From: Mesaphorura yosii
Taxonomy: Eukaryota; Arthropoda; Collembola; Poduromorpha; Tullbergiidae
Assembly (NCBI GenBank): GCA_009869945.1
Contig: WIXG01000492.1
Coordinates: forward strand, 1 to 47,654
DNA length: 47,654 bases
Direction of reading: 5' to 3'
The notes beneath the pieces are model-generated. The model saw only the letters and a program-made list of their open reading frames with translations. It did not search any database and had not been told where the DNA came from. Numbering within the stretch: the first letter of the stretch is position 1; the number at the start of each line of letters is the position of its first letter. Positions 11,014-21,725 of this stretch are shown in pieces. The position numbers and the translations under genes are program-made.

Positions 11014-12302
11014 TTAAAATGTGTCATCAGGGTGCAGTATCTCGGAAATGTCATCCAAGCCCAAGTTGCTGTTATTGCTACTGCAAACATCGCCATCATT
11101 GTTGAGTTCTTCGTCTGCCTCTGTTATAAAAGATGCGCCGTCGCTCATTTGGAATGCATTCTTCTTGAGGAGATGCTGGGAAAGGCGCAATGACGTGAGG
11201 AAAGTCAGACTTTGTTGAAGAGCCAACTTCTGTTTGACAGATCTGAAATTAATTGGAAAGTTGTATAATTCGTATGAAATATATGGATATATGAACAATT
11301 ATTTGGCTACTTACAATTCTAAGTTTTCAATCTGCTGCCGAGCCTCTTTTGAACCATTTTCCAACAGATTGATGAAATGGAAAGGCTTCTCTTCCGAACA
11401 CAAATTGGCGTTCAATTTCCTTGCGACTCTTGTCAATTCCTTCCAGGTCCGCTGCTTGTCCCCATTATTGAAAGTGCAGTTGGAGATTGGAAGCAGATCC
11501 AAAGAATCGGAGAGCTTTACGGTAATGGAAGAAAGGTTGTGATTCAAGTCGGGTGTGAGCAAATTGGAGATAGCAGTGAGGGAAGACAGCATTCCATCCA
11601 TAGCTTCAATATCATTTAGTTTGGAGTGCAAAATACTGTTTTTGGCAAGTGTGATTCCAGTTTCACGTTCTTGGAAGTATGATTGGATTTCTGATACGAC
11701 CTCCTCGTCGACCAAAATCTGCAACGAAAATGAAAACAAAAGAAATGCGATTTTTAATTAATTATTAGTCTAAGCTTTAATCTAAGGATTCGAGAGCCGT
11801 AGCGACTAACATTTTTCGTAGTTTCTTCATCTTCTTCTAGTAAAGAGGCCAAGAGTTCCTCGTCTAAATATTGTGAATATTCGTACTCCAGTAAATCGTT
11901 GGGCAGAATCTTAGGCTTTAAAGGCTGCAGTGCATTGGAGACGTTTCTAAAGAGTTTCTCTTGACTAGCAGCATCAGCAACGGCAGGCAGGAAGTTAAGG
12001 TCCTTGTGACCTTTTACTGTAGAAATCGTAGAATTGGCGCTTGACATCGACATGGCAGTGCTCGTGCCGGGCGGCCGAGGCTTCATTGATGTACTGCAAC
12101 TTAGTCCGGCGACGATGTGCCCTGCCAATATGCAATTTATTAATCTATTAAAACATGTGAGTAGGACAGGTAACTACTTAGTAGCTGGCTTACCCGCTTT
12201 TCGCAACTTGAACTGTTGTAGCGGCTTAATCGGATCAATCTTCGACATTAGACTTTGTGGTGGCTTAGAAGACAGTTGAGGTTGCTGGTTAAAGTTATCC
12301 AT
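11014..12302 (-). CDS. Unknown protein, 350 residues, acidic and helical
   Basis: Four exons (12302-12194, 12121-11811, 11718-11315, 11242-11014) splice in frame at every junction (phases 1, 0, 2) and end at TAA 11016-11014. The second intron donor (GTTAGT) is weaker than the others. The protein is soluble, with no signal peptide. It has a Ser/Pro-rich N-terminus (1-75), an acidic patch (LLEEDEE, near 135), a long predicted helical or coiled part (about 140-310) and an acidic C-terminus (DDISEILHPDDTF). I do not recognise the family; the make-up resembles a nuclear or cytoskeletal scaffold, but that is only an impression. The codon use is more AT-rich than in the P450s. It looks like a conserved single-copy housekeeping gene between expanded families. 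Confidence 0.7.
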
Positions 12303-12771
12303 TACATGTATTTACACGTCAGAGTTAAAGGATCGGAATGTATCGAAATGCTCTATAATTAAGTTATATATAATTTAGTATGGAATTTGAGAAAAGCTAC
12401 CATATTAAATATTAAAAAAACATCTCAAGAGTTTTTGTTCTGATCGATCCGGTGGTTGTGCTTGCCTCGTACCTGCGGTTCCCGCGTACTCTCACAATTT
12501 CTCAATTCTCATTCGACTCACGTGCCCAAGAGAAGACAAGCAAAGTCCACAAGAAAATTGAATGCTGAAGTGACGTGTTGAAGTGATGCGGGCGCGGTAA
12601 GGGCGCTTGTCAAAGAGGATCAGCGCAGCTCACGCCGTTAAAAGCTTTCGCATTTCTTTAACAAACCGAATGCATACACTAAGAGAATTTTTGTGGCAGA
12701 AGTGACACTCGAAATGACTTGATTTACAGTTAAAGAATTTAATTTAAAAACTTTTGCTAACTACTAACTAG
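12303..12771. other. Intergenic stretch
   Basis: It lies between the 3' end of the lipocalin gene and the start of the four-exon gene, both on the minus strand. It is AT-rich and no gene is seen. Confidence 0.5.
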
Positions 12772-13557
12772 TTAGTTGTACTGCATATCCATGTAATTAG
12801 AAGAATTGAAGCCAAGGGAGCCGAGGAGTTGGTCATTCGCCGCGATCTGCTCGGCGCTGAGCTCCGGATTGGTGCTGAGGATGTGGAAGCTCTTCTCGCC
12901 GTGGATGCAACCCCAAATTGTGACAGCCGTAGCGTCGCTCCAAATGACTTGGTAGTAAATCTTGCCTGCCTGTGCGGCCGTAGCGACGTTCGTGCCGTCG
13001 GCGTTTGCATTCGTGCCTCCAGCCAGAGTGCAGGTCACGTTGAGGAGTGGAGCCAGCGGGTTGCGGAGGGTGACGCCCAGCAAATTTGAGGGCAGGCATC
13101 TGTAGCCCAGCCAGTCGTCACGAGCCCCGTGGAAACTCACCTCCAAATCACCGACTCGTGTCAGGACATTCAGCGTCAGGAATTTGGCCCGTGACTGCAG
13201 GGAGCCGATCTCCTCTTCGGACACAGCGGACACGCCCCCATTCAGCATTTCGTACTCACCGCGGTAGAAGGCCTTGCTGGCTCGAGGAATGTAGTAGTTC
13301 TTGAGCGGATTGTACAGCTGCAATTGTACAGTGCAAATTTTTAGCTTGGACTAGAGGACACTCGTACTCGGCAAGGCAAGGCAATTGGTAAGGATTTCGA
13401 CTATTCGACTTACGTCCAGGACATTTGTGTTGAGGGCCACGGATGACGGAAAGTTGCAGGTTCCGTCGCTCACGTCCGGGGCGGTGGAGGAGAGCTGGGC
13501 CGAGGCCGAGTTGACCAGTACGGCGACAAAAGCAGCAGCAGCGAAGATGAAAATCAT
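12772..13557 (-). CDS. Secreted lipocalin
   Basis: Exons 13557-13414 and 13317-12772 (phase-0, 96-bp intron) give 229 residues. A signal peptide (1-20, ending ASA) leads to a domain with the lipocalin outline: an early Cys (residue 34), a beta-barrel stretch, and the C-terminal pattern of a strand followed by FHILSTNPELS and an alpha-helix ending in LGFNSS, as in apolipoprotein D/Lazarillo-type proteins. Lipocalins carry small hydrophobic ligands outside the cell. The classic GxW near the N-terminus is not obvious, so the call rests on the C-terminal half, size and secretion. The linker AGGTNANADGTNVATAAQAG is low in complexity. Confidence 0.72.
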
Positions 13558-13644
13558 GATTTAATTGGAAGAAATGACTGGCTGTATCGTCCGTCTTATC
13601 AGTAAGCAGAGAAGATTTGATACAAAACTCGGTCCCGGTCCGAG

Positions 13645-13652
13645 TTTAAATA
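13645..13652 (-). promoter_or_regulatory. TATA-like box of the lipocalin gene
   Basis: The minus strand reads TATTTAAA about 90 bp before the ATG at 13557, in the same position as TATA boxes of neighbouring genes. Confidence 0.5.
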
Positions 13653-14500
13653 CTTGTGCCCAATTGCCTAATTGCGCGTGAAATCAGTAAACAGAGGTCA
13701 GCTGTGTCAATATTTTCAAGTCATGATTGAGTTTATGCTTTGCGGTGGAAATTGCAAAACCGCGAGCCTGGCCGAAATTCTGTGTTCAATTCAAATTTCA
13801 AAGAATCGAAGCCAAAGTAAAGCAAACACAAGTGCGAGAAACATTGCGCACTTTGACCTTTGAAATTTGCTCTTTGGACTGAACTCGAGCCTGCGCCTTG
13901 CGGTGACGCCACGTAGAGATCGACTTCACCTATCTTGGATTCATTCTAAGCTCAGCAGCATTTTCCGATGTCCAAACGGTCAGTAAACTTGATTCGCTGA
14001 TTTATTTAATGGGCATGGGAACGTGCAATTCTTATGATTTCTTGATTTGCACTGGGCGTCAGCCCACGTTTCAAAAAGCATTCACGCTGGAGCTTAGGAC
14101 AAATTTGGCTTGCCTCGACAATAGAGAACGCGATCGCAGTGGCAAAAACTGCTTGATCTCGAAAAAGATGCGAACATGAACATAAGTAAACAAAACAAAC
14201 GCGAGTGGAGGCGACGCCTACGTTCGCTGCATTTGGAACGTACTCGAGCCGCAAAAAACAGGAATCAGCTTCTTTGCCAAATTTGTGTCGTGCAAATCAA
14301 GATTTGTACTTGTTTCGACTCTCAAGCTACGACTCTAGTTGCTCATAACGTAACGTAACTGGAACCGTAGCCAAGCCATGCCAAGTGTGCCAAGTGTGCC
14401 ATTCTGCCATTGTCATTCGAGTCAAACTCTGGTGCACTGCCACACTTAGTCAAATTCGCTTCTCGCACTCAATTCCGGGCCGAAATTGCAAATTATTCAG
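13653..14500. other. Intergenic region between divergent genes
   Basis: It lies between the lipocalin (minus) and the cysteine-rich gene (plus). A short direct repeat of CCAAGTGTG sits at about 14378-14400. No gene is seen. The last part up to 14500 is the 5' UTR exon of the next gene. Confidence 0.5.
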
Positions 14501-14571
14501 GTGAGTATTTATTTATGCGCCCGAAAACGGTATATTTCATTAAATTACGTGCTTGACTGGATTTTACATAG
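14501..14571 (+). other. Intron in the 5' UTR of the first cysteine-rich gene
   Basis: GTGAGT at 14501 and ACATAG ending at 14571 fit a 71-bp GT-AG intron just before the start codon at 14576. Without it the frame would extend upstream to a residue run that does not look like a signal peptide, so the intron decides the start. Confidence 0.55.
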
Positions 14572-14575
14572 TAAA

Positions 14576-15139
14576 ATGAATGCACCGTCTTGGCTGCCTG
14601 GCGCGAGCCGTTTTTGGCCGTCCTTTGCCATTCTCGTGCTCGCTTTTTTCGTGGTCGGTCTCTCCGCCGTGAATCAGGACGACTACGCGCACGAGGGCAA
14701 ACGCTGCCGTCATCACTTGGACTGCCGGGTGAAGAGCACGGGCATGATCTGCGCCAGCTACGAGCAGCATCCCGATCGGACCAAGTGGGCGTGTGGCTGC
14801 CAGGCGTGGATTCGGGAAGGGGGAGAGCGGGTCGTGCCGTACTACAACGAGGACGTGGACCAATGCGTCCTGCGAGAAGGCCAGCTTTGCTCGCTGTTTA
14901 GCAGCAGCAACGTCGCTCAGCACAACACGATTGGGAACCTGAATCGGCTTCCAACGTACGAGGACTTCGAGTGCGAGCCTGGAGCGACCTGCGAGTCCGA
15001 TGACAAGGTTAAGGATCATGGACGATGCGTACGGAGCGGTGCGAGCGCTGGCCCACGCGCTTGCGCCCTCCCTGCAGCTGGACAGCTTTGGCTTTGGTTG
15101 ATCACTGCTGCAATCATAATAACATTACGTACCTGTTAA
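14576..15139 (+). CDS. Cysteine-rich secreted or GPI-anchored protein 1
   Basis: A single coding exon gives 187 residues. A signal peptide (about 10-30) is followed by a cysteine-rich ectodomain: GKRC-HHLDC, TGMIC, CGCQ, VPYYNEDV-QCV, GQLC, FECEPGATC and GRCV. It ends in a hydrophobic tail (residues about 168-184) with only a few residues after it, preceded by small residues; this is the form of a GPI-anchor signal. A tandem sister follows at 15634 with the same cysteine frame. The spacing recalls invertebrate EB-module or small disulfide-rich surface proteins, but the function is not known. The start is the first ATG after the predicted UTR intron. Confidence 0.75.
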   Translation: MNAPSWLPGASRFWPSFAILVLAFFVVGLSAVNQDDYAHEGKRCRHHLDCRVKSTGMICASYEQHPDRTKWACGCQAWIREGGERVVPYYNEDVDQCVLREGQLCSLFSSSNVAQHNTIGNLNRLPTYEDFECEPGATCESDDKVKDHGRCVRSGASAGPRACALPAAGQLWLWLITAAIIITLRTC

Positions 15140-15324
15140 TTCACGTTGAATGCGTGAGAAGTTTGTATCAGTCTGCCAATACCAAATATAACACACAAGC
15201 GACAGTGCCAAATTCTTGTATTCGATTCTGTACACACGACAAGCGTACGATCGAGAAGAGAGGCAGCAGCAGTAGTTACAAGTAACCATTCTTGTATAAA
15301 TACACGCCCACGTCCATGTCAAGT

Positions 15325-15354
15325 ACAGTATATAAGAAAATTCTTTATATACTG
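15325..15354. repeat. Short inverted repeat containing a TATA box
   Basis: The arms CAGTATATAAGAA and TTCTTTATATACTG face each other across two bases, with one extra T in the second arm. It could form a hairpin. It may also supply the TATA box (TATATAAG) for the following gene. Confidence 0.5.
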
Positions 15355-15633
15355 CAAAGATCCACCTTTCTGTTCTGGCTGCGATCGCGATTACGAAAAT
15401 ACGCACTTGAAAGTGTGTCATGCCATCAGTCTTCATTTTAATTCAGTAGGGTATCAAGCTGGAGTGGAAGAAGACGATCCTGCCGTGTAAAGCCGTCTTG
15501 CCAACCATTGCCGCTTTGTGTTCGTGGAATTTTTAGCAAATTTTAAGTTTAAACGCCCAAAATATTCTTTTCAGCCGGCCAATAATCGCCAATTACAATT
15601 TTCGCAAGTTTTTTTTTGCAGGCAGCCTCCGAA

Positions 15634-16149
15634 ATGGCACCGGCGGCTTCATTTACGCTCTTTACGGCGACGGGTCTGCTCTTTCTCGCCGCCGTCGTCT
15701 CCGCCCAGCAGCCCGCCATCGAAATCTACGAGGGCAAACGTTGCAAGCTACATCTCGACTGCCTGCGTGAGACGACCGGGCTGATCTGCGTCAATTCCAA
15801 CACGGCGGCGACGTCCTTTCACTGCCAATGTCAATTCTTCTTGGTCAACCCGCCGCAGGCGGTCATTCCGTACTACAACAAGGACGTGGGCAGGTGCGTC
15901 ATTAAAGCCGGACACATGTGCGCGCACGACGTGAGCGGGCACCCTTTCCCGACGATGAAAGACGTGCAGTGCGAGCCGAACTCGTACTGCCTCCGGGATA
16001 GAAACGTCAAGAGTCCACGGTACTACGGACGCTGTGTGAAGGGTGCCGACTCCAACGGAGCTGCGAAGACCGGTTTCGGCCGCTTGACGTGGATTTCTGC
16101 AATCATAGTCGTAACAATGTTCTCATATTCACAGATGTGCTGGAAATAA
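15634..16149 (+). CDS. Cysteine-rich secreted or GPI-anchored protein 2
   Basis: A single coding exon of 171 residues, tandem sister of the gene at 14576. The signal peptide is about 1-24 (cut near VSAQQ). The cysteine frame is shared: GKRC-LHLDC, TGLIC, CQCQ, IPYYNKDV-RCV, GHMC, VQCEPNSYC, YYGRCV. The hydrophobic C-terminal tail (about 148-168) again suggests a GPI anchor. A polypyrimidine stretch and CAG end at 15621, 12 bp before the ATG, so a 5' UTR intron acceptor is likely here as in the sister gene; I could not place the donor. The loop between the fifth and sixth cysteine blocks is shorter than in the sister. Function unknown. Confidence 0.75.
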   Translation: MAPAASFTLFTATGLLFLAAVVSAQQPAIEIYEGKRCKLHLDCLRETTGLICVNSNTAATSFHCQCQFFLVNPPQAVIPYYNKDVGRCVIKAGHMCAHDVSGHPFPTMKDVQCEPNSYCLRDRNVKSPRYYGRCVKGADSNGAAKTGFGRLTWISAIIVVTMFSYSQMCWK

Positions 16150-16329
16150 AGTCAGTTTGAAACAAAGAAGCGCAGCAAAAGCGACGACGGCGGAGATGCA
16201 CTCTATTTTTCTATTTTTAAACATTCAGATTCATCATTCACTTGCTAATTCATGCATTGAATTCAGTTCCATCGCCAAATTCGCCCAGCCGGCAAAGCGA
16301 GGCTGAAGTAGTCGTGAGTTCAGCGAGGA

Positions 16330-16772
16330 CAGGGCAATTTAATTCTGATTTTGACTCCTTGTAACCACAATTAACGAGATAGCGGCAACTGGCAGTCGGA
16401 TAAGAGCACAGCGGCAAGAATTATGCCACTGGATCAGAAACACTCAGCACTACTACTGTAAGAGCTTGACAGCTTTGAGATTCTCGTAATCTTTAGCGGG
16501 TCCGGAAACCACAATCAGACAGGGATTGATTTGATGCCATATTTGAAGCACTTTCTTCAGCAGTCTTTTGACTGGGCAATTTAACTCTTTCAATGAGTAG
16601 TTCATGTAGTTATCATGCTTCTGTGGTTTAAATGAGCACGGCGATGGTCTTTGCACCAGAAAGAACGGAGAAGGCGAAAGGCTTTTAAAAGAGCCGCACA
16701 GACTCTGGTCGACCTTTCTTACTTGTTCTTCTCCACGCAAACTTCTCCTGAAAATCCTGAAACTGCTCCACA
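16330..16772 (+). promoter_or_regulatory. Promoter of FABP gene 1
   Basis: TTTTAAAA at 16683-16690 lies about 85 bp before the ATG, followed by a shared leader with CTTGTTCTTCTCCACGCAAA. Blocks such as GATAGCGGCAA and ACAGCGGCAAGAATTATG (about 16378-16425) recur upstream of FABP gene 2 (about 17714-17760), so the whole promoter was copied with the gene. Confidence 0.6.
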
Positions 16773-17373
16773 ATGGCCGAGATCAATGGAAAGTGGCTTT
16801 TGACCGGCATCGGTGACAATTGGAACCAATTCTGCAAGGACCTTCAGGCCAAGCTGCCGCAGGAAGAGCTCCACACGGTCGAATACTCCCGTAATGAGGA
16901 TACCGGCGAGTACACGCAGACACTTCTCTTCGGCAACAACTTTCTGCAGGCGCTCTGGTTCATGGACTACGGAACCCAAAAATTCACTTTGGGCGAGCAG
17001 TTCAAGCACAAGGATTTGAGTGGAAGCGATTCCTTGGTAAGCCAAGCAAGCATCAAGGTATCTTTGGGCTGGACTCCTCTGATCTTCGCCGTACCCTTGA
17101 TTCTTATATTTCTGCAGTCTACCCTGACTCGTGATGGCAACAAGTTGGTCCATAAACAGCTTTACGGCGAGGGCGACGAACAAGTCGAAATCAGCATGGA
17201 ACGTGTGTTCAACGGCGATAAAATGACGTGCACGCTTTCGTTCACTAACAAGGACGGCGCTGGAGAGAGTGTGGAGGCCACTTTCGTCAAGGTAAGCTGT
17301 AAGCAAGGATACTCGCGACCGGCTGAAGGAACAGTGCTGAATTCAAATTTTGTTCTTTTATTTACAGGTTTAA
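16773..17373 (+). CDS. Cytosolic fatty-acid-binding protein 1
   Basis: Exons 16773-17036, 17118-17291 and 17368-17373 encode 147 residues. The last exon holds only one Val codon and the stop. The protein starts with NGKWLLT (the conserved helix-strand start of the family), has FTLGEQFKH and LTRDGNKLVHKQ strands and ends with FTNKDGAGESVEATFVKV, which follows the fatty-acid-binding protein beta-barrel pattern. There is no signal peptide, so it should carry fatty acids or similar lipids in the cytosol. Most family members have about 132-140 residues; this one is slightly longer in the N-terminal third. Both introns are phase 0. FABP gene 2 is a recent tandem copy. Confidence 0.88.
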
Positions 17374-18137
17374 GGCGCAAGGAGCCAAGGTGTACTTTAA
17401 ATTCACATTTTGGCTCTCAAAATTCGAGTTTGGTTGTAGAATTTAAAATTTTGAATAAATTCGACGTAAAATTGTCACATATTAGTTAATATTTTCAGCA
17501 ATACATTTGAAACTGAACCTGCAACTGAATAAATTAATTCAGCATTCAGCTGCTAAGTCAATGCAACAAATTCACCGTCAATACCCAATCAGATGGTTTC
17601 AATTCAAGTCCGCCGGTGAAACGAAGGCAGCCTGTCTTTCTGTGGCAGTCGAAGTCATGAGATCCAGCGCAATTTAGTTCTGATTGTGCCTATTGCGCCC
17701 ACAATAAAACAAGATAGCGGCAATTGGCAGCCAGATAAGACCACAGCGGCAAGAATTATGTCACTATAACACGAACTTGATCACCGTTGAAATAGCTTGA
17801 CAGTTTGGGGATCTCGTAAACTTGGGCCGGCCCAGAAACCACTATGAGACGAGCACTAATTTGCTTTTTAAAGTATTTTCTTTCATAAGCGGTCTTATGA
17901 CCGAACAATTGATATGACAGTCTTTGAGTGAGTAGTTTACCACGCAGTTATCAAGCTTCTGTGGTTTAATTGAGCACAGTGACTGTTCCAGACCGAAAGA
18001 ACAAACTGGAAACCATGCCTAACAAGCCGAGCCTTTAAAAGGAAGAGCCGTTAGGACTCTCGTCGACCTTTCTTATTTGTTCTTCTCCACGCAAACTTCT
18101 CTGCTCTACACGGCTTGGAATCACTTCACAAATCACA
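17374..18137 (+). promoter_or_regulatory. 3' flank of FABP 1 and promoter of FABP 2
   Basis: An AATAAA signal lies near 17453. From about 17660 the sequence mirrors the promoter of FABP gene 1, with the TATA-like TTTAAAAG at 18034-18041 and the same leader CTTTCTTATTTGTTCTTC. Confidence 0.6.
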
Positions 18138-18732
18138 ATGGCCGAGATCACAGGGAAGTGGCTTCTGACCGACGTCGGAGAGAATCTGCACAAGTTCTGC
18201 CAGGACCTTCAGGCGAAGCTGCCGCAGGAGGAGCTCCACACCGTCGAGTACGAGTTCAATGAAGAGACTGGCGAGTGTACGCAGACACTGCTCTTCGGCA
18301 ACAACTTTCTACAGGCGCTCTGGCTGATGGACTACGGACCCCAAAAATTCATTTCGGGCGAGCAGTTTAAGCACAAAGATTTGAGTGGAAGCGATTCGTT
18401 GGTAAGACCAGCCTAAACTTGACTTGTTCGGCTACCCTTCCCTTGACTTATCCTCGATTCTTTTATTTTGCAGTCGACCATCACTGTAGACGGCAACAGG
18501 CTGACTCACAAGCAGCTCTACGGCGAGGGCGACGAGCAAGTCGAGATCACTATCGAACGTGAGTTCAACGGTGATAAAATGAAAACTACGCTCTCGTTCA
18601 CGAACAAGGATGGCGCTGGTGAGACCCTGGAAGTCAACTTCATCAAGGTATGCCAGACCAAGCCCGCCAAGCAAGAGCAAGGATACTTGATTTGCTTAAT
18701 TCGCACATTTGTGCTTTTATTCGCAGGTTTAA
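18138..18732 (+). CDS. Cytosolic fatty-acid-binding protein 2
   Basis: Exons 18138-18401, 18474-18647 and 18727-18732 give 147 residues. All exon lengths are identical to those of gene 1, including the terminal exon of one Val codon plus stop. The family motifs are TGKWLLT, FISGEQFKH, ITVDGNRLTHKQ and FTNKDGAGETLEVNFIKV. Differences from gene 1 cluster in the first helix (DVGENLHKFCQ) and in single strand residues; no lesion is seen. The last intron uses GTATGC. Both copies should be active and may share regulation because of the copied promoter. Confidence 0.88.
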
Positions 18733-18869
18733 ACCACGTTATTCAACGGCGGCATGTGAAGTGCCCAAATTCGGACCGTCAAAATTTGAATTTGATTGCA
18801 GAATTGAAATAAATTTGTGAATAAATTCGACATAAAAAAATCGCCCTCGAATGCGCGCGAATTTCCAAT

Positions 18870-19290
18870 TAAGAGTTACGTGCAGCGGGCAGAGCCCTTG
18901 GCGAGGCAAATGTCCTTGAAGCGGTCGAAGGCGTCCTTTGTCGTTGAGGCTTCTGTATATTCCCATTTGGGACGGTAGTAACTCACGCTGCTCCGGGCCA
19001 TGTCAATGGTCCCATTGCTGTACGCTCAGTTGGCTTTGGCTATCTGGAATGAGAGCGAGTAGCGACCTAAGTCCAGCGTGCTGTGAGCACAGCCAATAAA
19101 AACGGGCCCAGTTCCGCCTGGAATCAATTTTAATTGGAAGAGCTTGAGAAAAATTACGAGCAGTGATTTTGCCGTCAGTCTCTGGGGCCGGGAGTAAACC
19201 TTTCGTCCAGTTCACCAGAGAGACCACGCATCCGATCATATTCTCGATGGCGTAGGCACAGGCACACAAGTCGCACATAGGAACGGGCAA
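18870..19290 (-). other. Possible exons of an unidentified minus-strand gene
   Basis: Two open stretches on the minus strand look protein-like. One is at about 19290-19003, with a Cys-rich start (CDLCACAY) and VSLVNWTKG. The other is at about 19003-18876, reading MARSSVSYYRPKWEYTEAS and ending KGSARCT followed by TAA. I could not join them with confidence and recognise no family. This may be a gene remnant. The rest up to 19676 shows nothing. Confidence 0.3.
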
Positions 19291-19676
19291 CGGGCGAGTC
19301 GTAGCGAATACGAACCTACAAATGTTGTCATCATTACTAATTTCTCGTTACCAATTACGTATGATTTACGTATTCAATTAAATAAGTACCTGCGTGCTCT
19401 GTATTTTGCACAAATAAACGAATACATTTTGTATGAGATGCACGAAGGTCAAATGTATTCTATTCTGCATTCACACACTCTGGACTTTGCACATGTCAAT
19501 TGTGTACCGGAGCACCGGAGGACGATAGGTAGACGTGGAGGAGGATAATGGAAAAGTACGAATGACATTATTATTACCAAATTACCATACCTTGTGAATC
19601 ACGTTACGAAAATAGCCATGCTAAAATGAATTGGTAAAAAGTGGGCACAATACCAGCAACCAGCACGCAAGCCACG

Positions 19677-19688
19677 GTATATAAAAAT
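19677..19688 (+). promoter_or_regulatory. TATA box of amine oxidase 1
   Basis: GTATATAAAAAT lies about 90 bp before the ATG at 19776. TCAGA initiator-like words follow 25-35 bp downstream, near 19708-19715. Confidence 0.6.
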
Positions 19689-19775
19689 AAGCATGCAAGG
19701 TCACAGATCAGAATCAGACTGCCAGACTCGCAAATAACTGCAGCAGCAGCAGTTGGTGCGCTAACTTTAAACACC

Positions 19776-21697
19776 ATGGCTCAGTATTTGACTACTATCT
19801 CGTTTTTAATTGTGCTGCTGAGTATCGTGACAACTTCTTTAAACGCAAAGCAAGAAAATGAAACAAAAGCACCATCGCCGGCGGCGGCGGCTATCAGGCC
19901 CTCCGTCATCGTGATCGGCGCCGGCGTGGCCGGGCTCACCGCCGCCGCGACTCTGCACGCCACCGGCAAATTCAATGTGACCGTCCTCGAAGCTATGTCT
20001 CGCATCGGCGGACGGACGCACACGCTCCGATTCGACAACGGACACCATGTCGAGATGGGAGCCGAGTGGGTGCACGGCGAGAAGGGCAACGCCGTGTACG
20101 AGCTTGTGAGCCCGCTGGGGCTCGTGCAGCGGTTCGCGAACCCACCACTACGCCGGGACCAGTACCTGCTGCAATCAGGAGTCGAACTCAACGAAACAAT
20201 GGTGGATTTGATCGATGAGTTTTTCGAACATGTGGAGCGGGACCCTGAGGGCTGGGGAAACGACACACGCGGAGGATCCTTTGGGGAATACGCGAGGAAA
20301 GTGCTGGAAAAGTTCCTGGAGAAGAAAGGCATAGACTTGAGTGCAAAGCTGCGTGAAATCGTGTTGGACATCGTGCATCGAATAATGGTGAGAGCTCCAT
20401 GATGAAGAGACATAATATTGCGTTTCCTTCAAAATTCAAACATTGCGCCAGTGGACTGATGCCTTCATGATTGCTTTCATTGACGACAGATGGCGCTCGA
20501 GTCCGCGGATAACTGGTTTGAAACTTCGGCGCGCGATGGTTCCGAAGATTACGAGACCCTCGAAGGGTTCCAGAACGTCACCTGGCGGCCGCCGTACGGG
20601 TATTCGAGCCTACATCAGCTTATCCTTGTAAGCTATGCAGTTTCCTTGCTTGTTGCCCGCCTTTTCTTGATTGGTCCACTCGTGGTCATGACGTCTTGTG
20701 CCCATTTCCTCGTTTTCAGACTGGAAATGTGAGCGAATCCGGTCAATTTACACTGCCCGAGTACATCCAGCTTGACATGGAGGTCTTGCGGATTGACTAC
20801 ACTGACGCCACCAATGAAGGGAGAGCCCGCATCCTCGTACGAAATCTAAACACCTCCATTTGGGCTGACCATGTGATCGTCACGCCCTCCCTCGGCGTTC
20901 TGAAGGCCAGCCACGACCTGCTTTTCATGCCCCCGCTGCCGCCTAAGAAGCAGCTGACGATCCAAAACCTCGGGTTCGGGACGGCGACAAAATACTATCT
21001 CGAATTCAATGAGCCGTGGTGGCCGGCCGACTTTGACGGCGTGTCCCCGCTGTGGGACGACATCGACTATGACTACAGTGATCCTCGCTGGATGTACTGG
21101 CGCTCCAACATCACCGTGGAGGAGCTGCAAGCAGATTTGGGCGGATTCCCACTGTGGGTACGTGCCATCGGCCGGATCTTCACAATCGACTCCCGATCGC
21201 ATCCAAACATGCTCCGTGCTTGGATCAGCGGCCCCGCGTCACGGTACATGGACGCATGGGATCCCGCATACGTTCGCACGCACGTCATGGCCGTCGTGCG
21301 CCGATTCCTGGGCTCCGTGGCAGCAGCGGCTGGGAAGCAGATCACCGAACCCGCTGATGCTCATCAGTCAAAATGGCGGAGCAACCTCTTCACGAGAGGC
21401 GTGTACAGCTTTAGGAGCCTCGACAGCGACCGGAACGACGTTTGGGCGAGAGACCTCGCCGAGCCAATTCTGGCTGAGGGTGCAGGGAACAAGCCGATCG
21501 TCTGCTTCGCTGGAGAGGCGACCCATCCAGTCTTTTACTCGACAGTGCACGGAGCGTACGAAACGGGACGCCGGGAGGCGAAGCGAATCAGCGACTGGCA
21601 CAGCTCGAGAAGCTCGGCGACGAGAAATCTGGTCACTGATAGATTCGGTGGATTCCTGGCTTTAATTACTCTTTATTATTTGGTTCTCTTTTTTTAA
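19776..21697 (+). CDS. Secreted FAD amine oxidase 1 (polyamine-oxidase type)
   Basis: Exons 19776-20387, 20490-20627 and 20720-21697 (both introns phase 0) encode 575 residues. The frame is open upstream, but the ATG at 19776 begins a clean signal peptide. The dinucleotide fold has GAGVAG (48-53), an acidic residue at 72 and RIGGRTH (76-82). The flavin-site lysine is in FGTATKYYLEF (Lys about 341). The C-terminal FAD motif FAGEATH (about 513-519) with STVHGAYETG is intact. These are marks of the polyamine/spermine oxidase and MAO superfamily, which oxidises amines and releases hydrogen peroxide and aldehyde. The last 17 residues are hydrophobic, suggesting a GPI anchor or membrane tail. First of three paralogs here; substrate unproven. 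Confidence 0.9.
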
Positions 21698-21725
21698 ATT
21701 AAAGTGGTGCTTAGCCGTTAGTCTG

